From UBA7672 sp047601145 (GTDB taxonomy: Bacteria > Pseudomonadota > Alphaproteobacteria > Caulobacterales > Hyphomonadaceae): a stretch of DNA of 64,000 nucleotides. Location of the stretch: NCBI GenBank assembly GCA_047601145.1, contig JASGJW010000001.1:310001-374000 (forward strand), given 5' to 3'. The notes below the pieces were generated by a model, which was given only the letters and a program-made list of their open reading frames with translations, did no database searches and had not been told where the DNA came from. Made by a program: the position numbers and the translations under genes. This document shows, in pieces, positions 44,407 through 52,904 of this stretch (its first letter is position 1; each line of letters begins with the position of its first letter).

Positions 44407-46356
44407 TCACTTCTTCGCCGGTCCGTCCTTGAACCGGATGCCGACAAACACCCCTTGCGGCGAACCGCGATAACCAATGACTTCCTGATAGTCCTCGTCG
44501 AGGGCGTTCTCGACGCGGGCATAGAGTTCAATCTGATCGCTCAGCGTATAGGCGGCGCCGACACGAACCAGCGTATAGGCGTCCATTTGCGTGCGCAGGA
44601 AGGTCGCGAAATCCGTGTCCCGCTGCTCGCCATTGTATGTGACGCCAAGGTTGAGCTGCAGCGGCCCGCCGCCGACATGCCACGTGCCATCGAACGATGC
44701 TTGGTTCTCCGGACGGCGCACCTCGATACCTGCTGGCTCGGTGGCGTCGAGATAGGTGTAGGAGCCGATCAGGTCGATGTCGTCGGTCGGGTTGTAGCGG
44801 ACATAGACCTCGACACCCTCGCGGTCGCTCTTGGAGGTCGCATTCGTCGGTGTCGAGAACCCGCCGATCTCGTTCTTCAGCTTGGCCTTGAAGTAGGTGA
44901 CGTCGGTCACGAGCCGGCCCTCGATCCAGGTCTGCTCGACGCCGATGTCCCAGCCCGTCGATTCTTCCGGCTTGAGGTTCGGGTTGCCGATATATGTGCC
45001 GGGAATGAAGCCGAATTGCTCGAAGAAGGACGGGTTGGTGACGCCTGTGCCGATTGAGGCGTGCGGGCGCGTGCCGGTGTTGGGGATCACCCAGGATGCC
45101 GCGACGCCGTAGGTATCTGCATCCTCGAAGTCGCCGTCGTTGTCGTCGTGGCGCACCGTGGCCGACAGATAGAACTGGCTGGCGATCGCGGCCTGGTATT
45201 GCGCGCCGATGCCGATCATCTCGCGGTCCTGCCCGACCTGCGAGGGATCGAACGGATGCGTGTTGCGGTAGTATTCCTTCTTCGACTCGGCAAAGCCCGT
45301 CAGTGTCGAGACGAAGTCAGGCGCGCCGAACTTGTAGGACGATTGCAGGCCGAACTTCCGGCGCCAGGCCTTGTCGCCATAGTCGCCGAACGCCGTACCG
45401 TCGCCGCCTTCGACATGCGAGTTGGTGTAGGACGCCGAACCAATCGTCACCCACGCGCCATCCATCAGCGTCAGCGTGCCGGACCCGGCGAGGTTGTAGC
45501 TCTTCGTCTCGGTTTCGCTGGCGTCGTCGAAGGTCTGGCCTTGCAGTCCGGGAATGCCGGAGAAGTCCTGTCCGTCGAGCTGGGCATTCGATTTCACATA
45601 GCGAGCAAAGCCATCAACACGGAAGATCGGCGACACTTCAGCACCGCCACTGACATAGCCGGTGATGTTGTCATAGCCTTCCTTGTCGCCCGTCACGCCC
45701 GGCGGGCCGTTGATGGCGCCTAGCGCGGAGACGTCGTAGCCATCGCTCGTTGTCCCGGCGAGACCCAAATCGACGAACGACTTGCCATCGCCGATGCCGT
45801 AACCGCCGGTGACAGTCGCCGTCTTGTCCGTCCCGATCTCGCCCGAAGCGTTGACGAACGAACCATTCACGTTGCGACGGGTGATGATGTTGATGACGCC
45901 GGCGAGCGCGTTCGAGCCGTAGAGGCCCGACTGCGGCCCGCGCAGAACCTCGATCCGGTCGACGTTGCCGGTGAGTAGCGTGGAGAGGTCCGTCTCGCCA
46001 TTGCCGGCGTCAGACACGTCTACGCCGTTGAACATGACGACCGTGTGGTTGCCTTCCGCGCCGCGCGTGCGGACTTGTGTCAGGCCGCCGACAGGTCCGG
46101 ACCGGTTGATCGCCAGACCAGGCACCTGCCGGAGCACGTCGGGGACATACGTGTAGCCACCCTCCTCGATCTGCTCCGAGGTGACGACGGTCAGCGAGTT
46201 GCCGACCTTCTCGTATTCCGTGCCGGTAGCAGTACCGGTCACGACCACGACGTCCTTTTCGTCCGCCTGCTGCGCCAGCGCCGCCGGCGCCAGCACCACA
46301 CAACCAAGGGCGGCGGCAATCGCCAGCCCCGACACCTTCGTCAGCGAGATCCCCAT
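44407..46356 (-). CDS. hmuR: TonB-dependent receptor, BtuB/HmuR-like
   Basis: The receptor is about 649 residues, the compact size of BtuB and heme receptors. It has a signal peptide (GLAIAAALGCVVLAPAALAQ), a TonB box-like EKDVVVVTGTA, the plug (YVPDVLRQVPGLAINRSGPVGG, split by QVRTRGAEGNHTVVMFNGVD) and IEVLRGPQSGLYGSNALAGV, and a 22-strand-type barrel ending GVFVGIRFKD. It is the first gene of the operon with the CobN-like protein, so its cargo is likely heme or a corrinoid. I cannot choose between them, and I see no cobalamin riboswitch upstream. The start is the ATG at 46356; 46389 is an alternative. Confidence 0.88.
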   Translation of the reverse strand: MGISLTKVSGLAIAAALGCVVLAPAALAQQADEKDVVVVTGTATGTEYEKVGNSLTVVTSEQIEEGGYTYVPDVLRQVPGLAINRSGPVGGLTQVRTRGAEGNHTVVMFNGVDVSDAGNGETDLSTLLTGNVDRIEVLRGPQSGLYGSNALAGVINIITRRNVNGSFVNASGEIGTDKTATVTGGYGIGDGKSFVDLGLAGTTSDGYDVSALGAINGPPGVTGDKEGYDNITGYVSGGAEVSPIFRVDGFARYVKSNAQLDGQDFSGIPGLQGQTFDDASETETKSYNLAGSGTLTLMDGAWVTIGSASYTNSHVEGGDGTAFGDYGDKAWRRKFGLQSSYKFGAPDFVSTLTGFAESKKEYYRNTHPFDPSQVGQDREMIGIGAQYQAAIASQFYLSATVRHDDNDGDFEDADTYGVAASWVIPNTGTRPHASIGTGVTNPSFFEQFGFIPGTYIGNPNLKPEESTGWDIGVEQTWIEGRLVTDVTYFKAKLKNEIGGFSTPTNATSKSDREGVEVYVRYNPTDDIDLIGSYTYLDATEPAGIEVRRPENQASFDGTWHVGGGPLQLNLGVTYNGEQRDTDFATFLRTQMDAYTLVRVGAAYTLSDQIELYARVENALDEDYQEVIGYRGSPQGVFVGIRFKDGPAKK

Positions 46357-46458
46357 CCCGCCGAACTCCCCCGCACGCACCGTCCGCATCCGTCCCGACT
46401 CCCTGTCTTGTCGACTGGTTGTTGGACGTGTTCACGCGCGCGCGGCACGTGATTTACC

Positions 46459-46498
46459 GTTACGGTGCTGGTTTCATTGATGTTACAAAAGAAGTTAC
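46459..46498. promoter_or_regulatory. Three GTTAC direct repeats upstream of the TonB receptor
   Basis: GTTAC occurs at 46459-46463, 46482-46486 and 46494-46498 in the same orientation, in an AT-richer stretch of the divergent promoter region between the TonB receptor and the PQQ dehydrogenase. The spacings (23 and 12 bases) are near one and two helical turns. It could be an operator, but five-base repeats are weak evidence. Confidence 0.25.
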
Positions 46499-46661
46499 AG
46501 ACACTCTCCGCCAATTCCTGACTCAAATAGCCAGAGCCGCGCGACCGCAATGACAGTCCTTTGATGTGCGGAGGCAGCTTCCCCACGCCCTGACTCGACC
46601 CATGCCGTTGCGGACGATGTCCGGGTTCTGTAGGCCGTTAGTAAAAAGTGGGATGGAAGCA

Positions 46662-48824
46662 ATGATGCGATTTGGTCTAGCCAGTTTGGCGCTGGTTATC
46701 GCGAGCAGCTGCAGCACGCCTCCGCCCCAAGTTGCCGCGGAACCCGCCAACATTCGGACCGTCGGCGCCGGCGCGGTGAACACCCAGCGCCTGATCAACG
46801 CGGACAGCGAACCGGGCTCGTGGCTCAGCGTCGGGCGCACCTACTGGGAACAGCGCTTCAGCCCGCTCAACCAGATCAACGACAAGAACGTCGGCAATCT
46901 CGGCCTTGCCTGGTTCAGCGACATCGACACCGAGCGTGGCCAGGAATCCACGCCCGTCATCGTCGACGGCATGATGTATCTCACCACCGCCTGGTCGATG
47001 GTGAAGGCGTACGACATCAAGACTGGCGCAAAGACCTGGGAATACGATCCCAAGGTGAACAAGGCCAAGGGCGCCGACGCGTGCTGCGACGTCGTCAATC
47101 GCGGCGTCGCCGTCTGGAACGGCAAGGTCATCTTCGGCGCACTTGATGGCCGCCTGATCGCGCTCGACTCGAAGACCGGCAAGGAAGTCTGGTCGACGCA
47201 GACCACCGACACCAACCTGCCCTACACCGTCACCGGCGCCCCGCGCATCATCAAGGGCAAGGTCATCATCGGCCAGGGCGGCGCCGAATACCGCGTGCGC
47301 GGCTACGCCTCCGCCTACGACGCCGAGACCGGCAAGTTCCTGTGGCGCTGGTGGGCCGTGCCGGGCGATCCGTCCAAGCCCTACGAGCAGCCTGAACTCG
47401 TCGAAGCCGCCAAGACCTGGAAGGGCGACAACTACTGGAAGATCGGCGGCGGCGGCACGCCGTGGGACGGCTTCGTCTATGATCCCGAACTCGACATCGT
47501 CTATGTCGGCACCGGCAACGGCAACCCGTGGAACCAGGCGATCCGCTCGCCCGGCGGCGGCGATAACCTGTTCCTCTCCTCCATTGTCGCGCTGGATCCG
47601 AACACCGGCAAATATCTCTGGCACTATCAGGAAACGCCCGGCGAGACGTGGGACTACACCGCCACGCAGCCCCTGATGATCGCCGAACTCCCGTACCCCA
47701 CGGGCAAGCGCAAGGTCATCATGCACGCGCCGAAGAACGGCTTCTTCTACGTGCTAGACGCCAAGACCGGTAAGCTGATCTCGGCCGAGAAGTTCGCGCC
47801 CAACACCTGGGCCACCCATGTCGACATGACGACCGGCCGCCCGGTCGAAGTCCCCGAAGCGCGCTTCGACAAGACCGGCAAGGCAGCCATCGTCGCGCCC
47901 GCCGCGCTCGGCATGCACAACTGGCACCCGATGGCCTATTCGCCGAAGACAGGCCTCGTCTACCTGCCGGTCACGGTCTCGTCCTCGACCTACGCCACGC
48001 CCGATACCAAGTTCGAACTGAACCTCAACGGCTGGAACACCGGCATCGGCTTCAACGCCGCCAAGGGCGAAATCCCCGTGGCCGCTATGGGCGCTGCACC
48101 GAAATCGGAAACCTACCTGCTCGCGTGGGATCCCATCAAAGCCAAGGAAGTCTGGCGCATCCCCAACGCCGTCGCCGGCGCCACGGGTGTGATGGTCACT
48201 GACGGCAATCTGCTCTTCTCCGGAAACCACAATGGCGAGTTCGTCGCCTACGACGCCACCACCGGCAAGAAACTCTGGTCGGCTCCGACCGGTGCGCGCG
48301 TCGTCGCTGCTCCGTCCACCTTCACGGTCAACGGCCAGCAACAAATCGCAATCCTCGTCGGCGCGCGCGGCCTTCCGCCAGGCGTCCAGCGCACCAGCGG
48401 CGTATCCGCTAACAACTCGCGCATCCTAGTCTTCCGCGCCGGCGCAAACGCCTCGCTGCCGACATCGATGCCGGCAGGCGTGACGGTGCCCGCGGCCGTG
48501 AAGATCGATCCACCACTGCTGACCGCCAACAACGAAACGGTCGCGGCCGGCGAACAGGCTTTCGCGATGAACTGCTCCGTCTGCCACGGCCGCAACGTCG
48601 TCCCGGCAGCCGGCGCGACGGCCCCCGATCTGCGCTACAGCGCTCTCCTGAGGAACGCCGAGAACTTCAAGCACGCCGTCCTAGACGGCGACCGCGCCCA
48701 GCGCGGCATGCCGGGCTTTAAGACCGTTCTCAAGGACGGCGAAGCCGACGCGATCCTCGCCTACATCATCAAGCGCGCGAACGACGAGAAAGCGACGCAG
48801 GAAACCGCAGCAAAGGCCAACTAA
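46662..48824 (+). CDS. PQQ-dependent quinohemoprotein alcohol dehydrogenase
   Basis: This protein of about 720 residues has an eight-bladed PQQ propeller followed by a cytochrome c domain. Visible features are tryptophan-docking repeats (KTGKEVWSTQ, ETGKFLWRWW), the vicinal disulfide pair in ADACCDVVNRG that sits over PQQ, the catalytic-region WDGFVYDPELDIVYVGTGNG, and the heme c motif CSVCHGRN near residue 655 with a Met ligand in RGMPGFK. It oxidises alcohols in the periplasm and passes electrons to its heme. The start is an ATG at 46662 or 46653, followed by a signal peptide. Codon use is strongly biased to C-ending codons, which suggests high expression. Confidence 0.92.
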   Translation: MMRFGLASLALVIASSCSTPPPQVAAEPANIRTVGAGAVNTQRLINADSEPGSWLSVGRTYWEQRFSPLNQINDKNVGNLGLAWFSDIDTERGQESTPVIVDGMMYLTTAWSMVKAYDIKTGAKTWEYDPKVNKAKGADACCDVVNRGVAVWNGKVIFGALDGRLIALDSKTGKEVWSTQTTDTNLPYTVTGAPRIIKGKVIIGQGGAEYRVRGYASAYDAETGKFLWRWWAVPGDPSKPYEQPELVEAAKTWKGDNYWKIGGGGTPWDGFVYDPELDIVYVGTGNGNPWNQAIRSPGGGDNLFLSSIVALDPNTGKYLWHYQETPGETWDYTATQPLMIAELPYPTGKRKVIMHAPKNGFFYVLDAKTGKLISAEKFAPNTWATHVDMTTGRPVEVPEARFDKTGKAAIVAPAALGMHNWHPMAYSPKTGLVYLPVTVSSSTYATPDTKFELNLNGWNTGIGFNAAKGEIPVAAMGAAPKSETYLLAWDPIKAKEVWRIPNAVAGATGVMVTDGNLLFSGNHNGEFVAYDATTGKKLWSAPTGARVVAAPSTFTVNGQQQIAILVGARGLPPGVQRTSGVSANNSRILVFRAGANASLPTSMPAGVTVPAAVKIDPPLLTANNETVAAGEQAFAMNCSVCHGRNVVPAAGATAPDLRYSALLRNAENFKHAVLDGDRAQRGMPGFKTVLKDGEADAILAYIIKRANDEKATQETAAKAN

Positions 48825-49035
48825 GAGACTGCAATGATAACTGCGCGCGGAAGCGGCGCCGCGTGTACGAAAATCCCGCCATTGTAGTCTCCCGTAGCCC
48901 AACAGGCGCAACGGCTCCCGAGAGTAGTTAGCGTAACCGGGTTATCGTCACTGGCAGAGGAGGCTTTCCCGCCGCCAGCGCCCATAACGATTTAAGCGCT
49001 GGTATGGGGCGCGGATCTCGCACTAAATCGTCCCC

Positions 49036-49248
49036 GTGTGTGGCGGGCGGCTCTGGCTCAACAACAAGCGGGTCAATTTGTCGACGGTGTTCGCCGGCCA
49101 GAAGGTCGGCATCAAGCAGGTCGACGACAAGCTCTGGCTTGCCACCTTCGTGACCTACGATCTTGGTTACTTCGATGAGGAGGCTTGCAGGCTCGAGCCG
49201 ATCGCTAACCCGTTCGGTCCAAACGTGTTACCTATGTCGTCGGTATAA
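49036..49248 (+). pseudogene. IS481-type transposase remnant, C-terminal end
   Basis: The 70 residues match the C-terminal tail of IS481-type transposases: NKRVNLSTVFAGQKVGIKQV, then DKLWLATFVTYDLGYFDEEA and IANPFGPNVLPMSSV. The DDE catalytic domain and the helix-turn-helix are missing, so it is dead. It ends 39 bases before the tRNA-Ser gene. No terminal inverted repeats could be defined by eye. Confidence 0.75.
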
Positions 49249-49286
49249 ACTGCAACCCATGTGATCCTAACGGACCCCGGAATGTC

Positions 49287-49376
49287 TGGCGGTGAAGGTG
49301 GGATTCGAACCCACGATACGGTTTCCCGTATACACGCTTTCCAAGCGTGCGCCTTCGACCACTCGGCCACCTCACC
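49287..49376 (-). tRNA. tRNA-Ser (anticodon GGA)
   Basis: Read on the minus strand, the gene starts GGTGAGGTGGCCGAGTGG. It has the anticodon stem CACGC/GCGTG with the loop TTGGAAA (GGA), a long variable arm (TATACGGGAAACCGTATC) as in class II tRNAs, the T-loop GGTTCGAATCC and an acceptor stem closing with one G-U pair. Discriminator G and CCA are encoded. The long arm and the anticodon give serine, reading UCC and UCU. Confidence 0.97.
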
Positions 49377-49498
49377 AGCGCAGGGGGGCGTTTTACATGG
49401 GCGTTCCTGAAGCGCAAGTTACTGTGAATTAGGTGGGGTTTTGACGCCCGGTCCCGCCCACCCCACATAGGGGGCCAGAGACTTCAAAGGAGGACGCA

Positions 49499-50155
49499 AT
49501 GCTGTCCCTTGGCAAGAAAACCCAGCTCCCGAAGGCCGGCGAAGCCCTGCCTGGCCGCCCGCAAACCATGCCGGTTCCGAAGGAGCACTTCGTCAATCAT
49601 GGCCGTCCGATCAAAGCCCCCTTCCCTGAAGGGCTTGAAATCGCGGCATTTGGCCTCGGCTGTTTCTGGGGCGCGGAGCGCAAGTTCTGGCAGCAGGATG
49701 GCGTGTGGACGACAGCTGTTGGCTATGCTGGCGGCGAGACGCCTAACCCGAGCTATCAGGAAGTCTGCTCCGGCGGCACCGGCCACACCGAGATGGTGCT
49801 GGTCGCATTCGACCCGAAGAAAGTGTCCTACGAGCAGCTCCTCAAAGTGTTCTGGGAGAACCACGATCCGACCCAGGGCATGCGCCAGGGCGGCGACGTA
49901 GGCACGCAATATCGTTCGGCGATCTACACCTATTCCGATGATCAGAAGCGGCAGGCCGAAGCCTCGCACGATGCCTATCAGGCCGCTCTGAAACAGGCCG
50001 GCAAGGGAACGATCACGACCGAGATCCGTACGGCGCCGGAGTTCTATTACGCCGAGGACTATCACCAGCAGTATCTCGCCAAGAACCCGGGTGGCTATTG
50101 CGGGCTCGGCGGCACGGGCGTGTCTTGCCCGACCGGCATCGGCGTTAAAGCCTAG
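49499..50155 (+). CDS. msrA: Peptide-methionine (S)-S-oxide reductase MsrA
   Basis: The 218-residue enzyme reduces methionine-S-sulfoxide in proteins. The active-site motif is GLGCFWGAERKFW, followed by VGYAGGETPNPSYQEVCSGG, GHTEMV and FWENHDPTQ. Resolving cysteines lie at the C terminus (GGYCGLGGTGVSC). AAAGGAGG sits just before the ATG, a strong ribosome site. It is monocistronic, between the tRNA and a converging sensor gene. Confidence 0.97.
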   Translation: MLSLGKKTQLPKAGEALPGRPQTMPVPKEHFVNHGRPIKAPFPEGLEIAAFGLGCFWGAERKFWQQDGVWTTAVGYAGGETPNPSYQEVCSGGTGHTEMVLVAFDPKKVSYEQLLKVFWENHDPTQGMRQGGDVGTQYRSAIYTYSDDQKRQAEASHDAYQAALKQAGKGTITTEIRTAPEFYYAEDYHQQYLAKNPGGYCGLGGTGVSCPTGIGVKA

Positions 50156-50159
50156 GCAA

Positions 50160-51428
50160 TCAGGTCAGCGGGCGCAGGACGACAACGAACTCGCGCCCGC
50201 CATCGGCGGTCTGGATCATGGTCACGCGTGCGTCGACCATGATCGAGCCGCCCTTGTCCCCTCGGATGCGCCATGTCCGCCGGTTGATCAGGTTGAGCAG
50301 GTCGCGCGTTTCGCTCTGCTCGAAATATTCCTGCTCGCGCGCGGCTTCCTCGCCCTGCATCAGGCTGAAAAGGTTTCGGCCCTCAAACTCCTGACCATGC
50401 AGCAGGCTGGCGCAGGCGGGTGAGGCAAACAGCACGAGCCCGCCGGGCGCGACGCGCATCACCGTTTCCGACACGTGGTCGACAACCATCCGGTAGCGCG
50501 CCTCGGCGCCGATGATCGCGCCCCAGGCTTCCTGGGTTTCCTTCAGCGTGTTCGCGAGCGTTTCCGTCAGGCGCTCCTTCTGCTCCAGCAGGACCGCCAG
50601 CGGCAGGATGGTTGCGGAGAAGACAGCGAGAAACACCTGCGTCACCAGCATGGCGTCGCGCAGGCCGACCGTCGCCCACGGCACAGGCGAATGGCCAGTT
50701 ATCGTCATGATTGTCCACGTCACCATCATGCAGGCGAGACAGATCTCGGCGCCGGCGACGCCAAGTTCGAACGCCACCAGCACCATCAGGGGCAAGAGAA
50801 GCAGACGGAGCGCCGGCACGTTGACCGCCAGCGCGGCCAGCACGCTGAACCCGATCACCAGCACGACAGCCGCCGCCAGCCGCAGCGGTTTCTTGCGCAG
50901 CTTCTCCAGCCTGCCACGCCCGAAGCCATGAAGCAGCGGCAGGAAGGTGATCATGCCCAGCGCGTCCGCCGCAAACCAGACGGCAAAATCCTTCGCCTCC
51001 ATCGGTTTGCCGATGATGGCGCTTCCAGACGCCGCGATCGACGCCGACACGAAGGGGCCGATCAACGCACAGACCAGCAGGAACCACAGGATCTGTCGGC
51101 GCGTCTCGAATGCCATCGTCCGTGGCGCCAGCAGCGTGGCGCACAGTGCGCACTCGACCATGTCGCCGGCGAGGTAGGAGAGCGCGAGATCAAGCGCATC
51201 CCGCGAGACCATGTGCGCCAACACATGGCCGACAGAGGCGCAGAGTATCAGCGACAACCATTCCTTGCGCGGCGTGGCGATCAGCGCCGCCAGCAGCAGG
51301 GCGTTGGACAGCCAGATCGACTCAACCGGCGCGCCGAACCGCGAGAAGGAAAGACTCGCGAGGGACAGGAGAAAATAGCCGGCGCCAACCGCTGGCGCGC
51401 GCAGCCATATGCTTCCCTGCCCGATCAT
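50160..51428 (-). CDS. MASE1-PAS sensor protein without an output domain
   Basis: The protein is about 422 residues. The first 290 form a MASE1-type membrane domain with eight or more helices (FGAPVESIWLSNALLLAALI; AGDMVECALCATLL). A coiled linker leads to a PAS domain (YRMVVDHVSETVMRVAPGGL, then LLHGQEFEGRNLFSLMQGEE). The C terminus stops there: no GGDEF, EAL or kinase domain follows. It lies just downstream of the chemotaxis operon on the same strand, so it may feed a signal to that system through an unknown partner. The ATG at 51428 is preferred to an extension to 51488. Confidence 0.8.
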   Translation of the reverse strand: MIGQGSIWLRAPAVGAGYFLLSLASLSFSRFGAPVESIWLSNALLLAALIATPRKEWLSLILCASVGHVLAHMVSRDALDLALSYLAGDMVECALCATLLAPRTMAFETRRQILWFLLVCALIGPFVSASIAASGSAIIGKPMEAKDFAVWFAADALGMITFLPLLHGFGRGRLEKLRKKPLRLAAAVVLVIGFSVLAALAVNVPALRLLLLPLMVLVAFELGVAGAEICLACMMVTWTIMTITGHSPVPWATVGLRDAMLVTQVFLAVFSATILPLAVLLEQKERLTETLANTLKETQEAWGAIIGAEARYRMVVDHVSETVMRVAPGGLVLFASPACASLLHGQEFEGRNLFSLMQGEEAAREQEYFEQSETRDLLNLINRRTWRIRGDKGGSIMVDARVTMIQTADGGREFVVVLRPLT

Positions 51429-51497
51429 GCCGTCCCGTCTCCCTCGCCAAGCCATAGGCCATGGCAGGTTCGGGCGGAAGGGCGTCACCCTTGAAAA

Positions 51498-51959
51498 CTA
51501 GACCGCCGAACGGGAGATTTTCTCAAGGCCCGCAAGCATGGTGTCGACGTCAGTGCCTCCGAACGCACCCCCGCCTTTCCGGAGGATCGAGATCGCCTCG
51601 ATATGCACGGCGACCCCAGCCCACTGATGACGATAACGATCGCCAGCCGCCATCAGCTCGCACAGGCTGTGCGCGGCGCGGCTGATGTGCTTCAGCCCGA
51701 ACATGCCCGCATCGGCCAGGATCTCGCGCGCAAGACGATAGACCTGTGAAGCGTCATCAGAGCCCTGCGTCTGCATGGCCTTCGCGGAAACCGCCGCCAG
51801 CTCGTCCATCTTCACGTCGAGAGCGGCAATGTGCTCGTCGCGGACGGCTTCGATATTGGCAGAAGCGTTCTGAACCGCCTGTTTCACCAGCATGCCAGCA
51901 GGATCGGTGATCGTCTTTGCCAGCTTGTTCTCCGGCATGAACTTGCGGACCTGGCTCAC
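51498..51959 (-). CDS. cheE: CheE-like chemotaxis operon protein
   Basis: The 153-residue protein has a small helical domain (residues about 60-150) with VYRLAREILADAGMFGLKHI, AAHSLCELMAAGD and AVHIEAISILRKGGG. This is the pattern of CheE, the last gene of the Caulobacter-type chemotaxis operon. Its function is poorly defined; it is thought to affect receptor-kinase signalling. The start overlaps the REC-protein stop as ATGA, so it is part of the operon. Confidence 0.8.
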   Translation of the reverse strand: MSQVRKFMPENKLAKTITDPAGMLVKQAVQNASANIEAVRDEHIAALDVKMDELAAVSAKAMQTQGSDDASQVYRLAREILADAGMFGLKHISRAAHSLCELMAAGDRYRHQWAGVAVHIEAISILRKGGGAFGGTDVDTMLAGLEKISRSAV

Positions 51960-52558
51960 AGCGCGACCTTCCGTGGCTTGAACATCTCGTCGATCTGGGA
52001 CTGCTGCATGTCAGGGCCTGCAGCGACCGGCACGTCGAGCGACAGGTCGTCTGCCCGGCGTCCATTGGTGCCCGGCGGCGGGCCTGAGTTCTTGAACCGG
52101 CGATCAGGCCCGACATAACCCGGGGCTACGATGAACGGCCGGTTCTCGCGCGCAACCCAGTGAATGCGCTGGACGAGGATCTCGGGCGACAGGGGCTTTG
52201 CGACGACAACGCTCGCGCCACAGTCGCGGGCACGGCGCACATTGCCGAGCGTCTGGTGCCCAAGCGCCGCGATGATCGCGATGCAGCGGTTCTGCGAGTT
52301 TTCCTCGCCCCGCATGAACTTGATGAAGTCGAACCCGGAATCATCGCCGAACAGCGGATCGATAATCACCAGTTCCAGCGCCTCGTCGTAGAAAATGCGC
52401 TGCGCGTCGCGGATGTGCTGGCAGGCATGCACGGCGCGTACGCCGAATCCGTTGAGGATCCGCTTGATCACGTCGAGCGACTGCGGGTTGCTATCGAGCA
52501 CCAGCACGCTGGTGCGCTTCAGGTTGATCCGCGATGACAGATCTTGAGCCGCCCCCAT
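51956..52558 (-). CDS. Response-regulator receiver protein of the chemotaxis operon (CheYIII-like)
   Basis: The protein is about 200 residues. The first 130 form a receiver domain (SVLVLDSNPQSLDVIKRILN; LELVIIDPLFGDDSG with the phospho-Asp; SVVVAKPLSPEILVQRI with the conserved Lys). One acidic residue of the magnesium pocket is replaced (LDSNP rather than VDDxx). A C-terminal tail of about 65 residues contains PGYVGPDRRFK and is unlike a CheY. It sits between cheU and cheE, the position of cheYIII in Caulobacter. Confidence 0.82.
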   Translation of the reverse strand: MGAAQDLSSRINLKRTSVLVLDSNPQSLDVIKRILNGFGVRAVHACQHIRDAQRIFYDEALELVIIDPLFGDDSGFDFIKFMRGEENSQNRCIAIIAALGHQTLGNVRRARDCGASVVVAKPLSPEILVQRIHWVARENRPFIVAPGYVGPDRRFKNSGPPPGTNGRRADDLSLDVPVAAGPDMQQSQIDEMFKPRKVAL

Positions 52559-52565
52559 GTCTCCC

Positions 52566-52904
52566 TCACCACAACTCCGGCTCGGCCACAGCGGCCGCAA
52601 GCGTTCCGCCCCCAAGGCGTTTGCGCACGGCTTCCAGCCACACGCGATCGAGCGCCGGCTCGATGTCGATGCGGCCGCACTGGCACGGCGCCGCTGCGCT
52701 CATGAAAGCCTCAAGCACGCGCAACTGCTGGCCGATGCGATCAAGCGCCTGCAGGCGCAGCATGCCTTCGACGTTCGCCCCGCCAATGAGCGAAGCGACG
52801 TCGCTCTCCAGCGCAGCCAGGTCGTTGGCTGCAGAGCCAAGCTCGCCGGCCACGCGCTGCATGACGACGTCGACGGTTTCGCAGGTCGGGAATGTCCGGC
52901 ACAT
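52566..52904 (-). CDS. cheU: CheU-like chemotaxis operon protein
   Basis: This small protein of 112 residues starts with the ATG at 52904, which overlaps the cheD stop as TGATG. It is helical (TVDVVMQRVAGELGSAANDL; EGMLRLQALDRIGQQLRVLE) and has a CQC motif. I recognise no domain; the name rests on its position between cheD and the receiver gene, as in the Caulobacter operon. Longer open frames through this start run inside cheD on another frame and are not real. Confidence 0.6.
   Translation of the reverse strand: MCRTFPTCETVDVVMQRVAGELGSAANDLAALESDVASLIGGANVEGMLRLQALDRIGQQLRVLEAFMSAAAPCQCGRIDIEPALDRVWLEAVRKRLGGGTLAAAVAEPELW

Noticed and set aside
46390..46660. Cobalamin riboswitch upstream of the TonB receptor
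   Set aside because: I could not find the B12-box consensus or the expected paired elements on the minus strand in this region.
46677..47726. 349-codon minus-strand frame over the PQQ dehydrogenase
   Set aside because: It mirrors the strongly biased codons of the dehydrogenase and has no ribosome site or motif.
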